Assembly: GCA_016932895.1 (NCBI GenBank)
Contig: JAFGCA010000700.1
Location: forward strand, 1 to 7,967
DNA: 7,967 bases
From: Sedimentisphaerales bacterium
Lineage (GTDB): Bacteria; Planctomycetota; Phycisphaerae; Sedimentisphaerales; SG8-4
Direction: 5' to 3'
The notes beneath the pieces are model-generated. The model saw nothing but the letters and a program-made list of their open reading frames with translations. It was not told where the DNA came from and searched no databases. Positions 7,559-7,967 of the stretch are shown here, piece by piece. Position 1 is the stretch's first letter. Every line of letters starts with the position of its first letter. Position numbers and translations under genes: made by a program.

Positions 7559-7581
7559 CAGGTTGCATATGCCGCAACAGG
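7559..7581. promoter_or_regulatory. Imperfect dyad between the nagB-like gene and the symporter gene
   Basis: GTTGC (7562-7566) and GCAAC (7574-7578) form a perfect 5-bp inverted repeat around a 7-base centre. With two mismatches the symmetry can be extended to 8-bp arms. It lies 20-42 nt before the symporter start. It could be an operator, a weak RNA hairpin between two cistrons, or chance. No run of T follows it on the minus strand, so it is not an intrinsic terminator. Upstream of it I see only weak -35/-10 resemblance. Confidence 0.25.
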
Positions 7582-7619
7582 AAGATGCATCAACCGGCGT
7601 GTCGGGCCGGGCCGCGGTT

Positions 7620-7967
7620 TTACCGGCGTAACAAGCTTGCCGCATTCTGATCCAGAAACAGGTGGCAGTTCGGGTGTCTGCGTACAACGGACGCCGGACA
7701 CGTTGGGCTGATTTCGCCCTCCAGTGCCTGTTGTGTCGCCCGGGCCTTGCGTTTGTCGGGGACGGAGAGGATGAGGCAGTCGCTTTTCATGATCTGACGC
7801 ACGCTCATGGAGATTGCGCGATGGGGCACGCTGTCAAGAGACTCAAACCATCCCTCGCCGTGCTGCTGGCGTCGGCACGCGTCGTCGAGCCGGACGACCA
7901 GGTAGGGCTGTGTGGCGGCGAAATCGGCGGGCGGGTCGTTGAAGGCGAGGTGGCCGTTCTCGCCGAT
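7620..7967 (-). CDS. nagB: Glucosamine-6-phosphate deaminase (NagB)-like protein, C-terminal part (cut by right window edge)
   Basis: The visible 115 residues are the C-terminal part of a NagB/6-phosphogluconolactonase-family protein, cytoplasmic enzymes that include glucosamine-6-phosphate deaminase (to fructose 6-phosphate and ammonia). The fragment opens with the signature [13 protein letters not shown]. His6 matches the ring-opening His143 of E. coli NagB; Asn4 and Asp11 occupy the positions of Asp141 and Glu148. LDDACRRQQ (27-35), [14 protein letters not shown] (48-61), VPDKRKARA (70-78), [12 protein letters not shown] (82-93) and [11 protein letters not shown] (103-113) follow the family pattern to its normal end. 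The 5' half is missing. It lies 80 bp upstream of the symporter on the same strand, so it is probably part of the same operon and would act on the imported sugar after phosphorylation. Family membership is firm; the substrate may be another amino or keto sugar phosphate. Confidence 0.88.
   Translation of the reverse strand: MGENGHLAFNDPPADFAATQPYLVVRLDDACRRQQHGEGWFESLDSVPHRAISMSVRQIMKSDCLILSVPDKRKARATQQALEGEISPTCPASVVRRHPNCHLFLDQNAASLLRR

Larger units (their letters stand above)
1897..7967 (-). other. Probable operon: nagB-like, symporter, three exported Gfo/Idh/MocA genes
   Basis: Five consecutive minus-strand genes are separated by 80, 43, 62 and 33 bp, with no terminator-like hairpin plus T-tract between them. 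The order of transcription is nagB-like, Na+ symporter, EKP-type oxidoreductase, QKP-type oxidoreductase, DTSH-type oxidoreductase. The main promoter is probably beyond the right edge; a secondary promoter in the 80-bp gap cannot be excluded. The combination suggests periplasmic sugar modification, Na+-driven uptake and cytoplasmic amino-sugar-phosphate processing as one pathway. This is an inference from gene order. Confidence 0.6.

Noticed and set aside
7596..7622. GC-rich inverted-repeat-like sequence after the nagB-like stop, possible terminator
   Set aside because: Arms are short and imperfect (AACCG/CGGTT with a long spacer), and no T-tract follows on the minus strand.

Overview
This looks like a fragment of a high-GC, Gram-negative bacterial chromosome, most likely from the Planctomycetota or a related PVC-type lineage. 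That placement is an inference. It rests on four exported Gfo/Idh/MocA-family oxidoreductases in under 8 kb (three with twin-arginine signals, one with a Sec signal), an exported sulfatase, a sodium:solute symporter and a planctomycete-style glucosamine-6-phosphate deaminase-like protein. I see no phage, transposon, CRISPR, tRNA or rRNA. Codon use looks uniform and strongly GC-biased throughout, which leaves long open but non-coding frames opposite most genes.

Layout from left to right: (1) bases 1-233, minus strand, the N-terminus of an exported sulfatase, cut by the window edge just before its catalytic motif; (2) bases 234-464, a divergent intergenic region with a plausible sigma70-type promoter for the sulfatase; (3) bases 465-1883, plus strand, a Tat-exported Gfo/Idh/MocA oxidoreductase with a Cys-rich insert; (4) bases 1897-7967, minus strand, a gene train read right to left: the C-terminal part of a NagB-like deaminase/isomerase (cut by the right edge), a sodium:solute symporter, two Tat-exported Gfo/Idh/MocA oxidoreductases, and a Sec-exported Gfo/Idh/MocA-like protein with an altered Rossmann loop. 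Gaps inside the train are 80, 43, 62 and 33 bp, so a single operon is likely. The plus-strand gene and the last gene of the train converge with only 13 bp between their stop codons.

Working model (inference): this is a carbohydrate-utilisation locus. The sulfatase would desulfate a glycan outside the cytoplasm. The exported oxidoreductases would oxidise, reduce or otherwise remodel sugars in the periplasm with bound nicotinamide cofactor. The symporter would import the product with Na+, and the NagB-like enzyme would process an amino-sugar phosphate, or a similar sugar phosphate, in the cytoplasm. No glycoside hydrolase, kinase or regulator is visible in the window, so the substrate cannot be named. 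The individual families are known. The most unusual points are the density and diversity of exported Gfo/Idh/MocA paralogues beside a NagB-like enzyme, the Cys cluster in the plus-strand enzyme, and the Sec-exported paralogue whose nucleotide-binding loop is changed.
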